Source: Jaapia argillacea MUCL 33604
Lineage: Eukaryota > Basidiomycota > Agaricomycetes > Jaapiales > Jaapiaceae
Assembly (NCBI GenBank): GCA_000697665.1
Contig: KL197709.1
Location: forward strand, 2,727,599-2,791,598
Direction of reading: 5' to 3'
DNA: 64,000 nt
Of the stretch, positions 31,771 through 44,939 are shown piece after piece; positions within the stretch are counted from its first letter, which is position 1; each line of letters begins with the position of its first letter. Both the position numbers and the translations under genes were made by a program. The notes under the pieces are model-generated. The model did not search any database. It saw only the letters and a list, made by a program, of their open reading frames with translations, and was not told the origin of the DNA.

Positions 31771-32501
31771 GGCGATATAAGGTTGAAGTTTCATTGAGGG
31801 CCGCCCGAGGTCTTTGATCAGTAAATCCATTGTTTGCCTTGTTAAAAAAAACAATTGTATTGAATGCATGAAATCGAACACCGAGACCATTGGAAGCCTG
31901 AACAAGTGGCCCGAACGTTCTGGCTACCAGAGAGCTGAGTTCTGAGATGCAGTTCTGGGGGCAGCGATGTTGAAGCGAAGGAGGATTTTTGTTTGCAGTC
32001 GCCGGTGGATTGTCCGGGGACACGAACAGGGTTATCAGATATCTAGTACAATGTTGTCGCAATGCATCTGATCCTAATCTGATTGCATCAAAAATGGAGT
32101 AGACTACCATATCGGGAACTCAACGGCCTGAACTCTGGCTTCCATAAGCCGTGATTGGCTGAGCTTGTACCCATAGAGATCTTTTCCCGATTGGTATGGC
32201 AGCCAATCACCCCGGGAAGTTGGTTACCGCATCTTGCTATAAAGGCTTGGTCCCAGCTTTGCTTTTTCCCCACCCCGCCTCACCTCCGACCTTCATCTCT
32301 CTTTTCTTCCCTCCTTTCAGCCTCGGTAAGTTCGCCTCTCCTCCCCTTCTCGCGGGCGCTCATCGTTCATCTCGTGTTTTCCAGGCTTTCTTTTTGGGCT
32401 GCCCGGTTGCGCCCCTGGAACTTCCTTCAATCTTTACAACAGACGCTCTCTCTTCCCATTTATCCAGCAGGCTCTTTGATTCCGGCACCATCTAGTACAA
32501 C
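31771..32501. other. Intergenic region, upstream of the Rds1-like gene
   Basis: About 730 bp. A consensus TATAAA lies at 32238-32243, followed by a long C/T-rich tract (about 32265-32330), a strong fungal promoter layout. GTAAGT near 32328 and TTCCAG near 32388 could bound a 5' UTR intron upstream of the ATG at 32502. No other gene is seen. Confidence 0.5.
32238..32243 (+). promoter_or_regulatory. TATA box of the Rds1-like gene
   Basis: TATAAA in the context CTTGCTATAAAGGC, followed within 25-90 bp by a pyrimidine-rich tract and 258 bp upstream of the ATG (a 5' UTR intron would shorten the distance). This combination marks strongly expressed fungal genes. Confidence 0.6.
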
Positions 32502-34010
32502 ATGCGTTTCTCATTTGCTACATCTATTCTGGCCCTCGTCGCCCCCATTCTCGTCTCTGCAGCCCCCGTCCGTCGTCAAGTCAGTCAAACGGATTTGCTC
32601 GTTCTCGGTAAGTCCAGCGAGGCCATGCCAAATCCATTCCCAAGTTCACAAGCGCTTACGTGACCTCTCTCTTTTTTTAGGCTTTGCGGATGTCCTCGAG
32701 CAACTTGAGACAAGCTTTTACACACAAGCCTTGTTGAAATTCCAGGAATCCGACTTCACAGCTGCTGGTTTCTCGCAGGTTCAAGTCCCCATCCAACAAT
32801 TCAAGAGCATTGTCAACGACGAAACCACCCACGCAACCGTTCTCGAGGTAACATCCTCTCCCTCTTCCTAGACCAACGACTCACCCCATTTTTCCAGTCT
32901 ACCATTACCTCCTTGGGCGGCACCCCGATTACTGGCTGTCAATTCAGCTTCGGTAATGCCTTGACCAATGTCGCCACGATGGCTGCCACTGCTCGTGTCG
33001 TCGAAAACGTCGGCGTCGCAGCGTACCTCGGAGCTGCCCATCTCGTCTCCGACCCAGTTATCTTGACTGCCGCTGCATCCATCCTCACCGTCGAAGCCCG
33101 TCACCAAACCATCCTCAACGTCTTGAGCGGTACTGGAACTGCTATCCCCAGTGCCTTCGATATCGCATTCACCCCTGAGGAGGTCGTCTCGATTGCTGGT
33201 TCTTTCATCTCCGGTTGTGATATTGGGGTTACAGGTACTTACCATTGAGCATTCTTACTTCGGTGCGACAGTGCTGAGCGACTCCCTTTTAGGCAACCCA
33301 GCCCTTCAAATCACCAACACAGGCATCGTCGCTGCGGGCACCACTTTGACGTTCCAGTCAACCGGTATCACAGGCAACACGAACGTAAGTTTTATTGTTT
33401 CCCCTACACAAGGAGAAATTTAATTTTTCCCTTCTCGAAATAGCAATTGTCATGCCAAATGATCGTTGGCGACCAAGCCTCCGCGATCGTCCTTCCTTTC
33501 GACGCATGCGTGGTTCCCAGTAATATCAATGGTCCCGTCGCCATCTTCGTCACGAACGACACCCAGCCCCTCCTCAACGACGTTGTCAACCGCGCGACAG
33601 GTACAGTCGTTGCCGGACCAACTATGGCATTTATCGACGCTCAACCCGAGGCCCTCGGTGAACTGGTCCTTCCCAACGCCACCAACGCTACCGTCACTGC
33701 GAACTCAACGACGACAGCTTCTGCCAGCTCCGTCACTCAGACTATCTCTCCTGGTGAAGCTAGTTCGATCATCTCGAGTGCCGCTGCCCAGGCTACCTCC
33801 GCTTCGTCGTCCGCCGCTCAACCCTCAGACACGACGTCGGCCACCAGCACGTCGAGTGCTGCGACCACTTCAGCCACGACGCCTGTTGGTAATGTTGGCG
33901 CTGCACCAGTTGCCAACCAAGTTCCTGGTGGCCAGAACAACTACGTCGGCCCATCGCCCGATGGAACTGTCTTCGTCAACGGCTGGACTGGCCCTCAAGC
34001 CCCAGCATAA
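32502..34010 (+). CDS. Secreted Rds1-type ferritin-like protein
   Basis: Start MRFSFATSILALVAPILVSA is a clear signal peptide, followed by APVRR, which ends in an Arg-Arg pair (possible Kex2-type site). The ferritin-like domain (Ferritin_2 type, as in fission yeast Rds1) follows: DLLVLGFADVLEQLETSFYT, QALLKFQESDFTAAGF, a helix ending HATVLESTITSLGG, VGVAAYLGAAHLVSDPVILT and AASILTVEARHQTILNVLSG. Glu and His in ETSFY, DETTHATVLE and VEARHQ match the metal-type positions of ferritin-like bundles. A beta-rich region and a long Ser/Thr/Ala-rich stalk follow, probably O-glycosylated. The C-terminus GQNNYVGPSPDGTVFVNGWT has no clear GPI signal. Rds1 in fission yeast responds to stress and nutrient state; this homologue's role is unknown. 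Introns are GT-AG. Confidence 0.85.
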
Positions 34011-34458
34011 GGGTCTCCAACTCCTCATGCCCTGGTTCCACCGACGATTATTTGACGACGCGTCAAGTTGGCTGTATTGGAATGGACGATTTCTTTTATG
34101 CTTGATTTAGATGATCGCATTGTTGTACTTTTTCCTACTACGAAGATTGCCTTGAGGGTTATTGGCCGCTAATCTTTGATCGTCTGTTGTTTCTCCCCCC
34201 CTCTGGTAGTTGATGTTGCTGCTTGTCGGCAATGTTTTGTTGTTTTGTAATTACGCATGGTCGTGATGTTGTGGTCGGGTACCATAGGGTGAATTCTAGC
34301 GTGATTGATCCCGCCCAGGATGCGTTGTGGTGATATAGCCCTTGGCAAAGTGACTTGATGTGAATGGGTCAGGAAAACTGAGGAGGACAGTCGGATTGCG
34401 TCTCAAGCAAAGTCCAGGATGGTATTTAAATACTGTCTATTAGAATCAGACCCGTAAT
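34011..34458. other. Convergent 3' region
   Basis: About 450 bp between the stop codons of the Rds1-like and EAF genes. It is T-rich at 34110-34260 and is expected to contain both 3' UTRs. No gene is seen. Confidence 0.45.
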
Positions 34459-35980
34459 CTACTCCTCGTCGCTCTCATCAGTAGAGGTATAATCATCCTC
34501 ATCTACGCCAGTTGCACCTGAAGCATACTGGTTCAGACTCATAGGTCTAACCCCTCCTCCAGCAGTCGGGACCTCTGGTTCAGGTGAGACAGCAGCAGCC
34601 AAGAAATCGATATCAATATCCTCTGGAGGTGTCGCAGGTCCAAGCTCCAAATCCATCTCAGCATTGAACAAATTCTCATCAATCTCTTCTTCATCCTCGT
34701 CCTCCTCTTCCGGTTGTGTTTGTGGTGGGGGAGGAGCAGAAGCGGCTATTTCGTCCCATTCTTCCTCATCTGAATCTTCTAGGGCTAGTTTTATGGGGGT
34801 AGGTACTGGGTCAGGTGCTGGAGCTAGAGGAGCAGGGAGGGAAGAAGGGAGGACGAGGGAGGTTGATGGACCTGTTGGGAATGCGAGTTGGGAAGGGGGA
34901 GGTGAGGGGGATGGTTTGAGACGTTTGAATTGGCGTGCTGGTCGACCGAATTCGAGGTCTTCCTCTTCGGCGTGGGACACTGGAGGTTTGGGTACCGGAT
35001 CTCGTTTAGCCTTGCCCTTTCCTGTGCCTGCACCGGATTGAGGGCCTTTGGCTTTGGTGGGTCGGGGTGCGGGTGGTTTGGTTGGGCGTTGGGGTGGGAG
35101 TGGTTGGGATGTAGGGGTTGGAAGGGGTCGAGCGGGGGCTGGCGGGGTTGATGAGATCTCGCCTTCTTCTCCTTCCTCTTCCTCCTCTTTGACAGCTTTT
35201 GAGATACTGGCGGATAGGAGCTCTGCAAAGTCGTCGTCTGGTTCGCCGATGGCATCTTCGAAGTCCTTGTCTATCTCAGCATCGAGATCCATACTCGGCT
35301 TCTCGTCAGCTGGTGGTGGGAGAGCTACGATGTATCGTGGGTAAGGATTTAGAGGAGGGAGGCAGAAGTGAAGGCGTACGAGAGATGGGACGTGCTGATG
35401 CCGTCATTGTTGAGGATTTTCGGTCGTAGTTGAGTTGAACATACGAGTCTAGTTTCTCTAGAGTAAATCGCTGCGAGAGGAAGATTGTTAAAGAGCGATG
35501 GGGAGGAAAGGACTGTTGAGAAGTCTTACACCCAGTTCCTCGTCGTATATCAGAACACACTCCCATTCTTTGGCAGGCAATTCCGCGCCCACGAAGATAT
35601 GGTTTTCTCCAGCCTGAAATAGAGTATGAACTGAGGGAGGACAATTGAGTAGCGAGTTGAAAATGTGGCAAACCTGGGTACTAGCTCGCTCAACAGTCAC
35701 GCTCGTATTGTCCTTGCCCTTCTTCACTTCGATCGAACCCGTTTTTGACGGGTCAATCGACTCGGGCTTGAAGTTGTCTATCTCTCAAGAAATTCAGTGG
35801 GTGGGCTACTTGTGGCGCGGACTGGTGAGACAACGTACAGCGACAAGAATGAAAGTTACGATCGGGAATACGTTTGGCAGCGCCGATGGATGTTCCCTTG
35901 CGTGCTTTCAGTGCACGACCGAGGGAGGATCCGATTTCTACCTGGTGTCTACCGGTAGCTGGCATCCATGATATGTCCAT
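34459..35980 (-). CDS. EAF: RNA polymerase II elongation factor EAF (ELL-associated factor)
   Basis: Partner of ELL that stimulates transcription elongation by RNA polymerase II. The start MDISWMPATGRHQVEIGSSL at 35980 leads to RIPDRNFHSCRYNFKPESID, where an intron splits the Tyr codon; YxFKPxSID is the EAF N-terminal signature. Next come KTGSIEVKKGKDNTSVTVER, AGENHIFVGAELPAKEWECV, and LIYDEELG joined to RFTLEKLDSYVQLNYDRKS. These match the family pattern (beta strands ending ECVLIYD, then FTLERL). The C-terminal two thirds (from SMDLDAEIDKDFEDAIGEPD) is acidic, Pro- and Ser-rich and disordered, as in other EAF proteins, and ends DYTSTDESDEE. It probably acts in the nucleus. Confidence 0.88.
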
Positions 35981-36346
35981 TGCAGGGAGGATAATAGGGG
36001 GGTTTGACGATAGTTGAGGATGAAATGGAATTGAGACAAGGTCTGAGCGCCGTGAGCACAATAGATCAAGCCGACGGCGACTTTCCACGTGGCTGGGGAA
36101 TTGTCCGAGATCTCTCGGGCCCGTCCTGACTCCTTGAAGAACTCTGCTTCCCGCCAGCTGCAGAGACTTGTATATAGTCTGATTTCCCAGTGCTACTCTC
36201 CACTTCGTGCCCTCGTCAAGTTCGCTCTGAAGATACAAATCTCCACAGGTAAGTCAGCTGGTTGGTATTCCCCAGACTCACCTTCAAACCTTCGGTAAGT
36301 TAGCGACGCATACACCCAGTCCACCCCCAGATCTTCAGTTGAGACT
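35981..36346. other. Divergent intergenic region, EAF / F-box
   Basis: About 365 bp between the start codons of EAF (minus) and an F-box gene (plus). It should contain both promoters. A possible 5' UTR intron donor (GGTAAGT at 36248-36254) lies on the plus strand. No gene is seen. Confidence 0.4.
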
Positions 36347-38029
36347 ATGGCGGATATGGAAGCTGACGATCCTATAAGCCAGTTGGACGCGCAGATCAGC
36401 AGCCATGCTGAAGTCATAGAAAAGCATGCCGCGGCCGTGCGAGCCTTAAAATCACGCAGGAACTCATATGCCGCCATCGCTCGTCTCCCAAACGAGATCC
36501 TTACCGACATATTCCATATCCTCGCTTCTCAACCTATACAGATTTCCCCGTTCGACCCAGTCAGGAGCCCTCTCTGGGTCGTGGTGAGCCATGTGTGCCA
36601 TCGTTGGCGCGTCGTGGCGCTATCATCCCCGACCCTCTGGGGTCATATTCTAACTCCCTTCCCGGAATGGGTCCCGGAGATGCTTGCACGCTCGAAACAG
36701 ACTCCAATAGTTTTCGAAGTAGACCGCAGATTTCCTGGTGTTGCTGCACTTGACGCAATTCGCCCCCACTTCGCGCGAATCCGAGCCCTCAAACTCGTTT
36801 GCCCACAAAGAGACCTTACACGGTTCTTCCAGTCTCTCTCTCACACGTCTGCTCCTTTGCTGGAGTCATTGTCCGTTGAGTCCCCCCAACTTGGGGAATC
36901 CTTCGAGAATCTATTCCTTCTCGACGCACCCCGATTGCGTTCAATCAGCCTCACGACCTGTCTCGTGAAATGGGACTCTCAGATATTCCGGTCTGGGAAT
37001 CTCCTGCATCTCGCTCTTTGTTTCGTACCCAATGTTCGAGCCGTACCCACCATGCTACAAATGTTGGACACACTGGAATGTATGCCAAGGCTCCAATCAC
37101 TCACTCTCGAGAATATCGTCCCTATCCTCCAACCGGGCCCCCAGGGACTCCCACCCCATCATCGCCAGGTAGCCCTGTTGCATTTATGGAGCCTTCGCAT
37201 CCGGACCGCCGACTGTCTCACTTCCGCCAACTTCATCAACCAGCTCGTGATACCCCGGTCGTCTTCCCTATCCTTATACCACATGATAGCAGATACCTCC
37301 ATGTCGATATTCAACATCTTCTTCTCCCTCATACGTCCTCACTGCGATCCATCTATGGGTGGAAAGGTTATTCGCAGGGTCGAGGTCACCGCCGAGGATA
37401 GAATTCCACTCATTGTACAAGGAAGTACACCAGAAGATCCATCACCACACCTCCACGTATCTCAGGATCACCTCACCTCAGCCCAACCCACTCCATCGGT
37501 CCTTTGCGCTATGGGGGAAGGTTCTACCTTTTCTCACGTAGACTATCTGTTGTTATCACGTTGCGCCGACTCCATAACCGGTTGGGCCAAAGCCCTAATG
37601 TCATTCCCAGCTACCGAAAACGTCGAGTTGTTCTCAACTCGCAGTACAATGCTCGCACGAGCGCTTGGGGGCATCGTGGACAGTCATGGAGATGAGTGGG
37701 AACAACCGGCGCTGGAATGCGGATTTGAAGAGGAACTTGGTCTTGAAATGTTCATCGTTTTGCCCAAATTGAAAACGGTGCTGCTGAAAGAAGTGGACTT
37801 TGGTGAAATCATGCATATGGATGCCATGTCGTTCGTCGATGCGTTACACAATACGCTTCGGACTCGGAAGTTGCGAGGCGTCACTGTCGGAACCTTGAAG
37901 ATTAGGAAGTGTGCGAATGTCACGTCGGGTGACTTGGAACGATTGGGAGAGTTTGTGGATGTTGTTGAGTGGGATGGCTTGGTAGAGAGTCGTCCCCCGA
38001 ACATAACCGTCGGACCTGTGAGTGTTTGA
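36347..38029 (+). CDS. F-box protein with leucine-rich-like region (copy 1), intronless
   Basis: Single open frame of 560 codons. A short N-terminal helix (ADMEADDPISQLDAQISSHA, followed by EVIEKHAAAVRALKSRRNS) precedes the F-box: AAIARLPNEILTDIFHILAS then WVVVSHVCHRWRVVALSSPT and LWGHILTPFPEWVPEML. This is the common agaricomycete form, with a Leu-Pro-x-Glu-Ile-Leu start and the CxxWRxVAL end. The rest has irregular leucine-rich repeats (for example ARIRALKLVCPQRDL, SAPLLESLSVESPQL, APRLRSISLTTCLVKW). F-box proteins bring substrates to SCF ubiquitin ligases through Skp1; the repeat part should select the target. This family is greatly expanded in Agaricomycetes with unknown targets. Two relatives lie at 45562 and 47510. 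Confidence 0.85.
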   Translation: MADMEADDPISQLDAQISSHAEVIEKHAAAVRALKSRRNSYAAIARLPNEILTDIFHILASQPIQISPFDPVRSPLWVVVSHVCHRWRVVALSSPTLWGHILTPFPEWVPEMLARSKQTPIVFEVDRRFPGVAALDAIRPHFARIRALKLVCPQRDLTRFFQSLSHTSAPLLESLSVESPQLGESFENLFLLDAPRLRSISLTTCLVKWDSQIFRSGNLLHLALCFVPNVRAVPTMLQMLDTLECMPRLQSLTLENIVPILQPGPQGLPPHHRQVALLHLWSLRIRTADCLTSANFINQLVIPRSSSLSLYHMIADTSMSIFNIFFSLIRPHCDPSMGGKVIRRVEVTAEDRIPLIVQGSTPEDPSPHLHVSQDHLTSAQPTPSVLCAMGEGSTFSHVDYLLLSRCADSITGWAKALMSFPATENVELFSTRSTMLARALGGIVDSHGDEWEQPALECGFEEELGLEMFIVLPKLKTVLLKEVDFGEIMHMDAMSFVDALHNTLRTRKLRGVTVGTLKIRKCANVTSGDLERLGEFVDVVEWDGLVESRPPNITVGPVSV

Positions 38030-38601
38030 CCCATTTCGATGTTGCTCGCCGATTCTTGACAAGTACGTAGTTCGGCTACCCACACATAACGCCTCCAACT
38101 GGGATCCGTATTCTGAGCCTTTCCCTGTCATCTACTGTCGCACTACCCGCCCATTCATGTGTGGTTGTCCCGGACAACACGCCGCCACGAACGGTTCCAA
38201 CCTAACTTCGGCCAATATCTATTAGGTTCACATGCACTTGCACGGAGTCTCCTGGCCGGGAACCCTCAAGGGAAGTTTGTGGGCTGCATCCGGATGGATT
38301 CGAGACTTCGGTCAGATTCGACATCGCCGGGTTGTATGTATGACCTCCGTGTAAACCTGCTTTGCGAGCCTTGCATGCAAATATGTCGTGCTGTCATTAA
38401 CCAGGTACTACGCACTAAAATAAAACAGATGTTTACAAAATACACTCTAAAGTATGTTGATGGAAGCTGAGCGGGGATGGTTGCGATGATGAAGAACTAG
38501 GAGGTGAGCTGTGGTGAGGGAACAGTGCAAACAATCGGCGGACAACATGGAAATAACAGCACAAACCAAGAAGGTTGAAGGGGTGCATGGAACCTCTGAA
38601 T
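38030..38601. other. Convergent 3' region
   Basis: About 570 bp between the stops of the F-box gene (plus) and NCBP3 (minus). A short A-rich stretch near 38415-38450 may hold polyadenylation signals. No supported gene. Confidence 0.4.
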
Positions 38602-39996
38602 TCAGTCCTTCTGCTTCAAGAAAGCGTCCAACTCATCATCAAGTTCCTGTTGGCTCTTCTTAGGCCTCTCCCCCTTCCTACCTCCTTCTCTTTCCCTTCT
38701 CGAACCTCTCTCCCGACTCCCCCGTCCCTGTTCCCCATCACTATCAACCTTGCCCTCATCCCATAATCGCGTAACCAAACTACCCTTGGTGCTCTCAACA
38801 TCATCACGCCTTCCCCTCCCACCTCTCCGCCTAGGCAAAGGCGCCATAATCCGATCTGCTAGTGAAACCGGTTGTTCGCGCATTAGGGATGTGCGTTCGA
38901 GAAGCGTCCGACCGTCAGAAGAGATGTAGTCTGAGTACATCTTTGAGGGAGGTGATGGGTCTGCGAGTGAAGGAGGATCTGCAGAGTCTTCTGCCAGGAA
39001 CTCGTCGATATCTTCAACTTCGTAGGTATCCTTGTTTACTCTCCGTCGTTTCCCCCTCCCACCCTGACTATCCCTCTCTTCAGGAGAGATATAAAGATCT
39101 TTCCCAGCTCTCTCTCCATGCTTCCTATAAAACTCACTCTCCTTCCGAGCTCCCTTCTTCTTAACATCATCAATCCTCGCCCATCTCATCTTAATGATCC
39201 CTCTCAACCCTTCACTCTTCCCACTCTCCTTAACATCCAGTCCCAAACTCTTACTGATCCTCTCTTCCTTGGGCCAAAGCGCAACTGGTATGCCCTTGGC
39301 TTCACCTTCCCAATCTGGCTCTTCTGTGGATGCTTTTTGGAGGTGGCGGTAGGCTAGTTGGGCGGATGATGCGGAGGGGAAAACACAGATGCATGTTGTA
39401 TCTGAGATCCATTCGAGTGCGAGGGGCGGGGAGGAGGATGAGTGGTGGGAGATGTAGGCGAATATGGAAGATGTGGGGAGGTGGGAGATTGGGGTGCCTG
39501 TGAAGAGGAGGGCGTTGGAGCGGTATGTTGAGTCATCTGGGATTGAATGGAAGTGGAAGAGTTAGTGCTGGCGTTGTGAGATGAACGTTGGAGGGGGACT
39601 CACGATCTTCAGTGTCCATATCTTCTTCTGTACCCTCTACTTTGTCTGTTTCGTCTTCTCCTTCTCGTTTACGCTACTCCAGGCCGAATCCACCGGCGAT
39701 GAAGGACGGGACATGCGAACTCTCATATCAATAATCACGCCCCTTCCAAACCGGGTACTGGGTGGTGCCCGAATCAACTAATGGTAGCGCACCTTGCCAG
39801 AACCGTGAACGAGAAGTCCTGCTTCTGTTGCTGATTTGACGACGTCGGAACGTAAGTAGACTTTTGTGTTGCCTATGCGGTTTGCTAGCGATGGTTGCGT
39901 GGGAGGTGGCGGAGGTGGGAGGTCGACATAGGATGTGGTGTCGTCGTAAGAGAGGGTGAATTCATCGGGGGATACACCTTCGGGAAAGTTGTCCAT
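38602..39996 (-). CDS. Nuclear cap-binding protein subunit 3 homologue (NCBP3 family)
   Basis: RNA-binding protein related to animal NCBP3 (ELG/C17orf85), which works with the cap-binding complex and ARS2 in mRNA export. Start MDNFPEGVSPDEFTLSYDDT at 39996. The RRM-like domain is YRSNALLFTGTPISHLPTSS, then IFAYISHHSSSPPLALEWIS and DTTCICVFPSASSAQLAYRH. The family has the same order: a short beta strand (LLxxG), an IFxY helix, (I/L)EW(I/L)(D/S)D(T/S)(S/T)C, a strand, then an A-rich helix. The second signature, GIIKMRWARIDDVKKKGARK, then SEFYRKHGER, corresponds to the RFATxxDxKExGAxxxSxYYxKxG block of NCBP3. The C-terminus is basic and RG/RE-rich, ending DDELDAFLKQKD. Its start codon is 132 bp from that of KRR1, divergent. 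Confidence 0.82.
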
Positions 39997-40128
39997 TATT
40001 GTTGGCGAGGGTGAGGAGGACTTGGTCGTGGAAAACAAAAGCGCTGTCGGTAATGCACAGCCACACACCCAGTTCCGGACTCGTGAAATTTCTGTCCACA
40101 TCATTTCCTCACCGAATTTCTGGACTTC
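39997..40128. promoter_or_regulatory. Compact bidirectional promoter between NCBP3 and KRR1
   Basis: Only 132 bp separate the two divergent start codons, the tightest divergent gap in the window. Both neighbours act in RNA metabolism. I see no TATA box, which suits housekeeping genes that share a promoter. Confidence 0.6.
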
Positions 40129-41754
<1,626 letters not shown>

Positions 41755-42022
41755 CGTGCGTTGAGGCTTTGTAGGGTCTTCTACTTTGTCTGTTGGTTAT
41801 TTTTCGTGTCTGGTTCCCTTGTGACTCCGAGTCGTGACTATCATGTATAACTGTGACGTCCGCGTCCAACACTTTCAACCTGGACCATCGCCCACCCCTC
41901 GACCTCTACTCCCATCGTCTGGAGCAGCGCGGGGCGCATACATCTAGTCCCCTCGATACCTCTACAACTTTGCAAGGACTGCGCTAGGATTTGCTTGATA
42001 CCCTCATCTCCTGCGCTCCAAT

Positions 42023-43567
42023 ATGGATGCTCCAAACGTTGATGACCCCATATCCTGCCCGCCGGTATCAACACCAGACAAAAACGATTCAGATTCTGGA
42101 GATTCCAGCTACGGTACACCACCCTCGTCTAGTCCCGAAGAATCCACAAACATCAATTCACCCAATCTGTTCCTCCGTCTCAAAACCAACCTCGCTCTAC
42201 CAGCTTCGATAGGCTCCTTCTTCTCCTCTCCCACTTCTCAAGAAACTATCGTTCAGGCGCAAAAGGACACTTCCATTCAAACCCAAACCCAAGCCTCTGA
42301 AGAAGGCGTTTACGACTCGTCGAAATGTGAAGATGGGATAGGCGCGACGCCTCGGGATCGTGATAGGCTGGTTCGGCGTAGTCTGTCAGGTGTCAAACGT
42401 ATACTTTCGGATATCAAGACTCGTTCTCGTGGCAGCTCGCTCTCAAACTCTTCAATCTCCAATACTTCTCCTACCTTTCCTGCTCAAACTCAAACTCAAA
42501 CTCCAGTTCTCTCCAGTTCTTCAACTCTATCCAGTTTCTTTAGTGGCAATGTTACAACTTCTTCGGCATCCGGCTCTTCAGATGGGACTTTGGTATCTCC
42601 TTCAAGCTCCGAAAATACCTACAACAAATCTTCTGGGTCGGGGTTTCGTGAACATTCTTGTGCTTGGTGGAAAGAGGATGAGCTGCCTGTTGATGAAGAG
42701 CACCTTAGGGAGGTTAGGGAGGGGAAGAAACCACAAAAGGCTCTCGTAAGTTCCTCCCTCGATATATGTGAATCTTGTGATCGATTTGAATTGATTGGTT
42801 TGGTAGGATTATGATACTCTGATTGCGGATATTACCAACAACTTGGTACCGAGTGAAGAATCCATCACACCCCAAGACGAACAGGAAGAATGGTATGGGT
42901 TGGAATGTACCCTTGAACTTAGTCGTCGAGAAAGTCAGTTGTCGCAAGTCCACCAAGTTGTCGGTGAATATTCCAAAGTCAGCACTCCATTCTCATGTTT
43001 CTTCTCCATCACCCTGACCCTTTGAAATAACAAATACAGAGCTACCAATCCTTCTCAACCCTCCACCCCTCAGACTCGAACTCGAACTCGCATTATCAAT
43101 ACGTCCAATGGCGTAGATGGCGTGCATACATTGATAATCAAGAACGTGAGCTCCGCAAAATGAAGGTTGTTGAGTTTTTGACGCGTTCGGAGGAGATGGC
43201 GTGGGTTTATGTGGAGGAGAGGAGGATGAGGGAGTGGGTTGCTGTTCATCTGGTGAGTTTTCGTTGCATTTTGGTTTCTTGTTAACGTCGAGTCGAGCGC
43301 TGATGAAATTGGTGGGGGATAGGAAGAGTATGGAGAGGATTTGGGTTTGGAGTATGCGAAGAAGTATTATAGGGCTGTCGTCGAGAGTCGTCCTGTGAGT
43401 TTGTTTCTCCAACTTACCTTGAGTCATCTCTCCAAACTGAGGCTGAGTGTGATACCCTCGCTTTTGAAAAGGACCCTTATGTCCCTCCTCAGAAACATGG
43501 CCTTGCTTGGAGATTGAAAAGCTCTCGTTCTGTCGCGTCGTTACGCGAATTGCATCCTGGGCCATAG
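42023..43567 (+). CDS. Unknown protein with Ser/Thr-rich N-half and Trp-rich C-half
   Basis: Start MDAPNVDDPISCPPVSTPDK; stop at 43565-43567 (...LHPGP). Introns join in phase: QKAL|DYDTLIAD, EYSK|SYQSFSTL, VAVHL|EEYGEDLG and SRP|DPYVPPQK. The N-terminal 230 residues are a disordered Ser/Thr/Gln-rich region (TQTQTQTPVLSSSSTLSSFF, SNSSISNTSP). A basic helix (RLVRRSLSGVKRILSDIKTR) precedes the SGFREHSCAWWKEDELPVDE segment. The C-half is probably globular, with WYGLECTLELSRRESQLSQV, QYVQWRRWRAYIDNQERELR and EEMAWVYVEERRMREWVAVH. I do not recognise the family. The repeated Trp/Glu/Arg helices suggest a protein-interaction module, not an enzyme. Confidence 0.75.
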
Positions 43568-44087
43568 CCGTGTATGTTGATCATGTATGCGCTGTTTGTT
43601 CGCAGATGGCGATGGTACTCGTACTACGCTTTGCTCGTCGCCGAGGTTGTGACATGAGTGGCGGGGTTGTTCATGTATTTGTTGTAGGATATTTCGAGGT
43701 TCGGCTGGTGATTTCTTGTTCGACTGGATCGTGTTTGAAGAAAAACAGTCAAATACTTGGGTGTTCAGACCATTTTCAGCCAATCAGGACCGATTGTTGG
43801 AGCCAATGAGAACGAGAGTTCGCCTTGCCACTAGCGCATAGCCATGGTGGTCGAAGTGCGCACCTTGTGCGGTATGGACAGCTGCGTCCGCTGAATCACA
43901 TAAGACGTCGAAGCACGATTTTCGTGGAAGGATAGGGAAGAACTGTATCATTTATAGGCCCCCTTTCATATCGTAAAATTCATAAGCTCACAAAGCACCG
44001 ATTCTTTAGTTTGGTCGAGTAGGGTGTCAAGGTGCAAGCTAGCCATCCAATCGACCTATGATCTTTCATATTCCCCCCATACCCTAG
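43568..44087. other. Convergent 3' region
   Basis: About 520 bp between two convergent stop codons. Two CCAAT-like words (CCAATCAGG near 43779, CCAATGAG near 43803) and a TTTATAGG (near 43952) look like promoter words, but no gene starts nearby, so I assign no function. Confidence 0.4.
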
Positions 44088-44939
44088 TCAAACAGGTAAG
44101 TCCTGCTGAGGAAGAGCTCCTGCAACGGGATCGATACTTCGTCCGGCAGCGATATCTGCCCCACTAACGACGACGCTTCCACTTCCCATCCCATCCTGAA
44201 ACCCCGACGTCGATCGTTTCACCTCCCTGCGAGCCTTCTTATACCGTCCCATAACCCTTCCCACCAAATCGACCATCCAGCTAGACAGCGTAGGGAGGTA
44301 TCCACCAAGAACACAAACGATCGCGATGATTGGGTTCTTGAGATGTTGGATGGCTTGTAAGAGTGCTAGAGTGAATATACCGATGCTGGGTATGGTGTTT
44401 AGGACTGCGAATGTGCGATGACCGGTGGCTTCGATTCGGGTCTATGGCTGTGGTTCAGAATGCGATGGACGGAGCGAGGCAGCGAGCGTACATACTTTGA
44501 GGTCCGTAGCCGAGTGATTTTGGTAGCAATTGCGAAGGTTGTACGTGAAGGATAGGAGGGTCGCCGCCAAGGCTGCGGTTGGCCCGTTGTCGTAAGCTAC
44601 TGCAAATCTGATGAAGGTTAATTTATGAGATTTGTGTGAAAGAGCATGATGCAGCCCATGAGGGTTATGATAGACACTCACGCAAAGAACCCCAAGAGCT
44701 AGCACAAGAAGGCTGATAGTCGGCAAGAAGTAGATGAAACGAAGTAGGATATGACTTACAACGTTGATATCGGTCTTCCTGCGTTCCGATAGACCATCAA
44801 AGACAGCCTCAAAGTCAACCGTGGATGATTGAAGAGTAGGATATATGGTGAAAGTCAAGAGCATCTCCGAGAGCGAAACAAATGGCCGAGCGACCGCCTG
44901 GAAAGCTGCTCGCAGGTTTGGAAGTGAGAATGAAGACAT
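44088..44939 (-). CDS. Predicted multi-spanning membrane protein, unknown
   Basis: Start MSSFSLPNLRAAFQAVARPF at 44939; stop at 44088 (...LPQQDLPV). Exon pieces in order: SLSEMLLTFTIYPTLQSSTV, DFEAVFDGLSERRKTDINV, a short piece with LLGFFA, FAVAYDNGPTAALAATLLSF, TYNLRNCYQNHSATDLK, then TRIEATGHRTFAVLNTIPSI, IFTLALLQAIQHLKNPIIAI and VCVLGGYLPTLSSWMVDLVG. This gives about three to four hydrophobic segments and a Lys/Arg-rich C-terminal tail (MGRYKKARREVKRS), about 215 residues in all. The short exon LLGFFA rests on phase only. No family is recognised. Confidence 0.6.

Noticed and set aside
43568-44087. CCAAT and TATA-like words as a promoter
   Set aside because: They lie between two convergent stop codons, and no start codon or gene follows on either strand.
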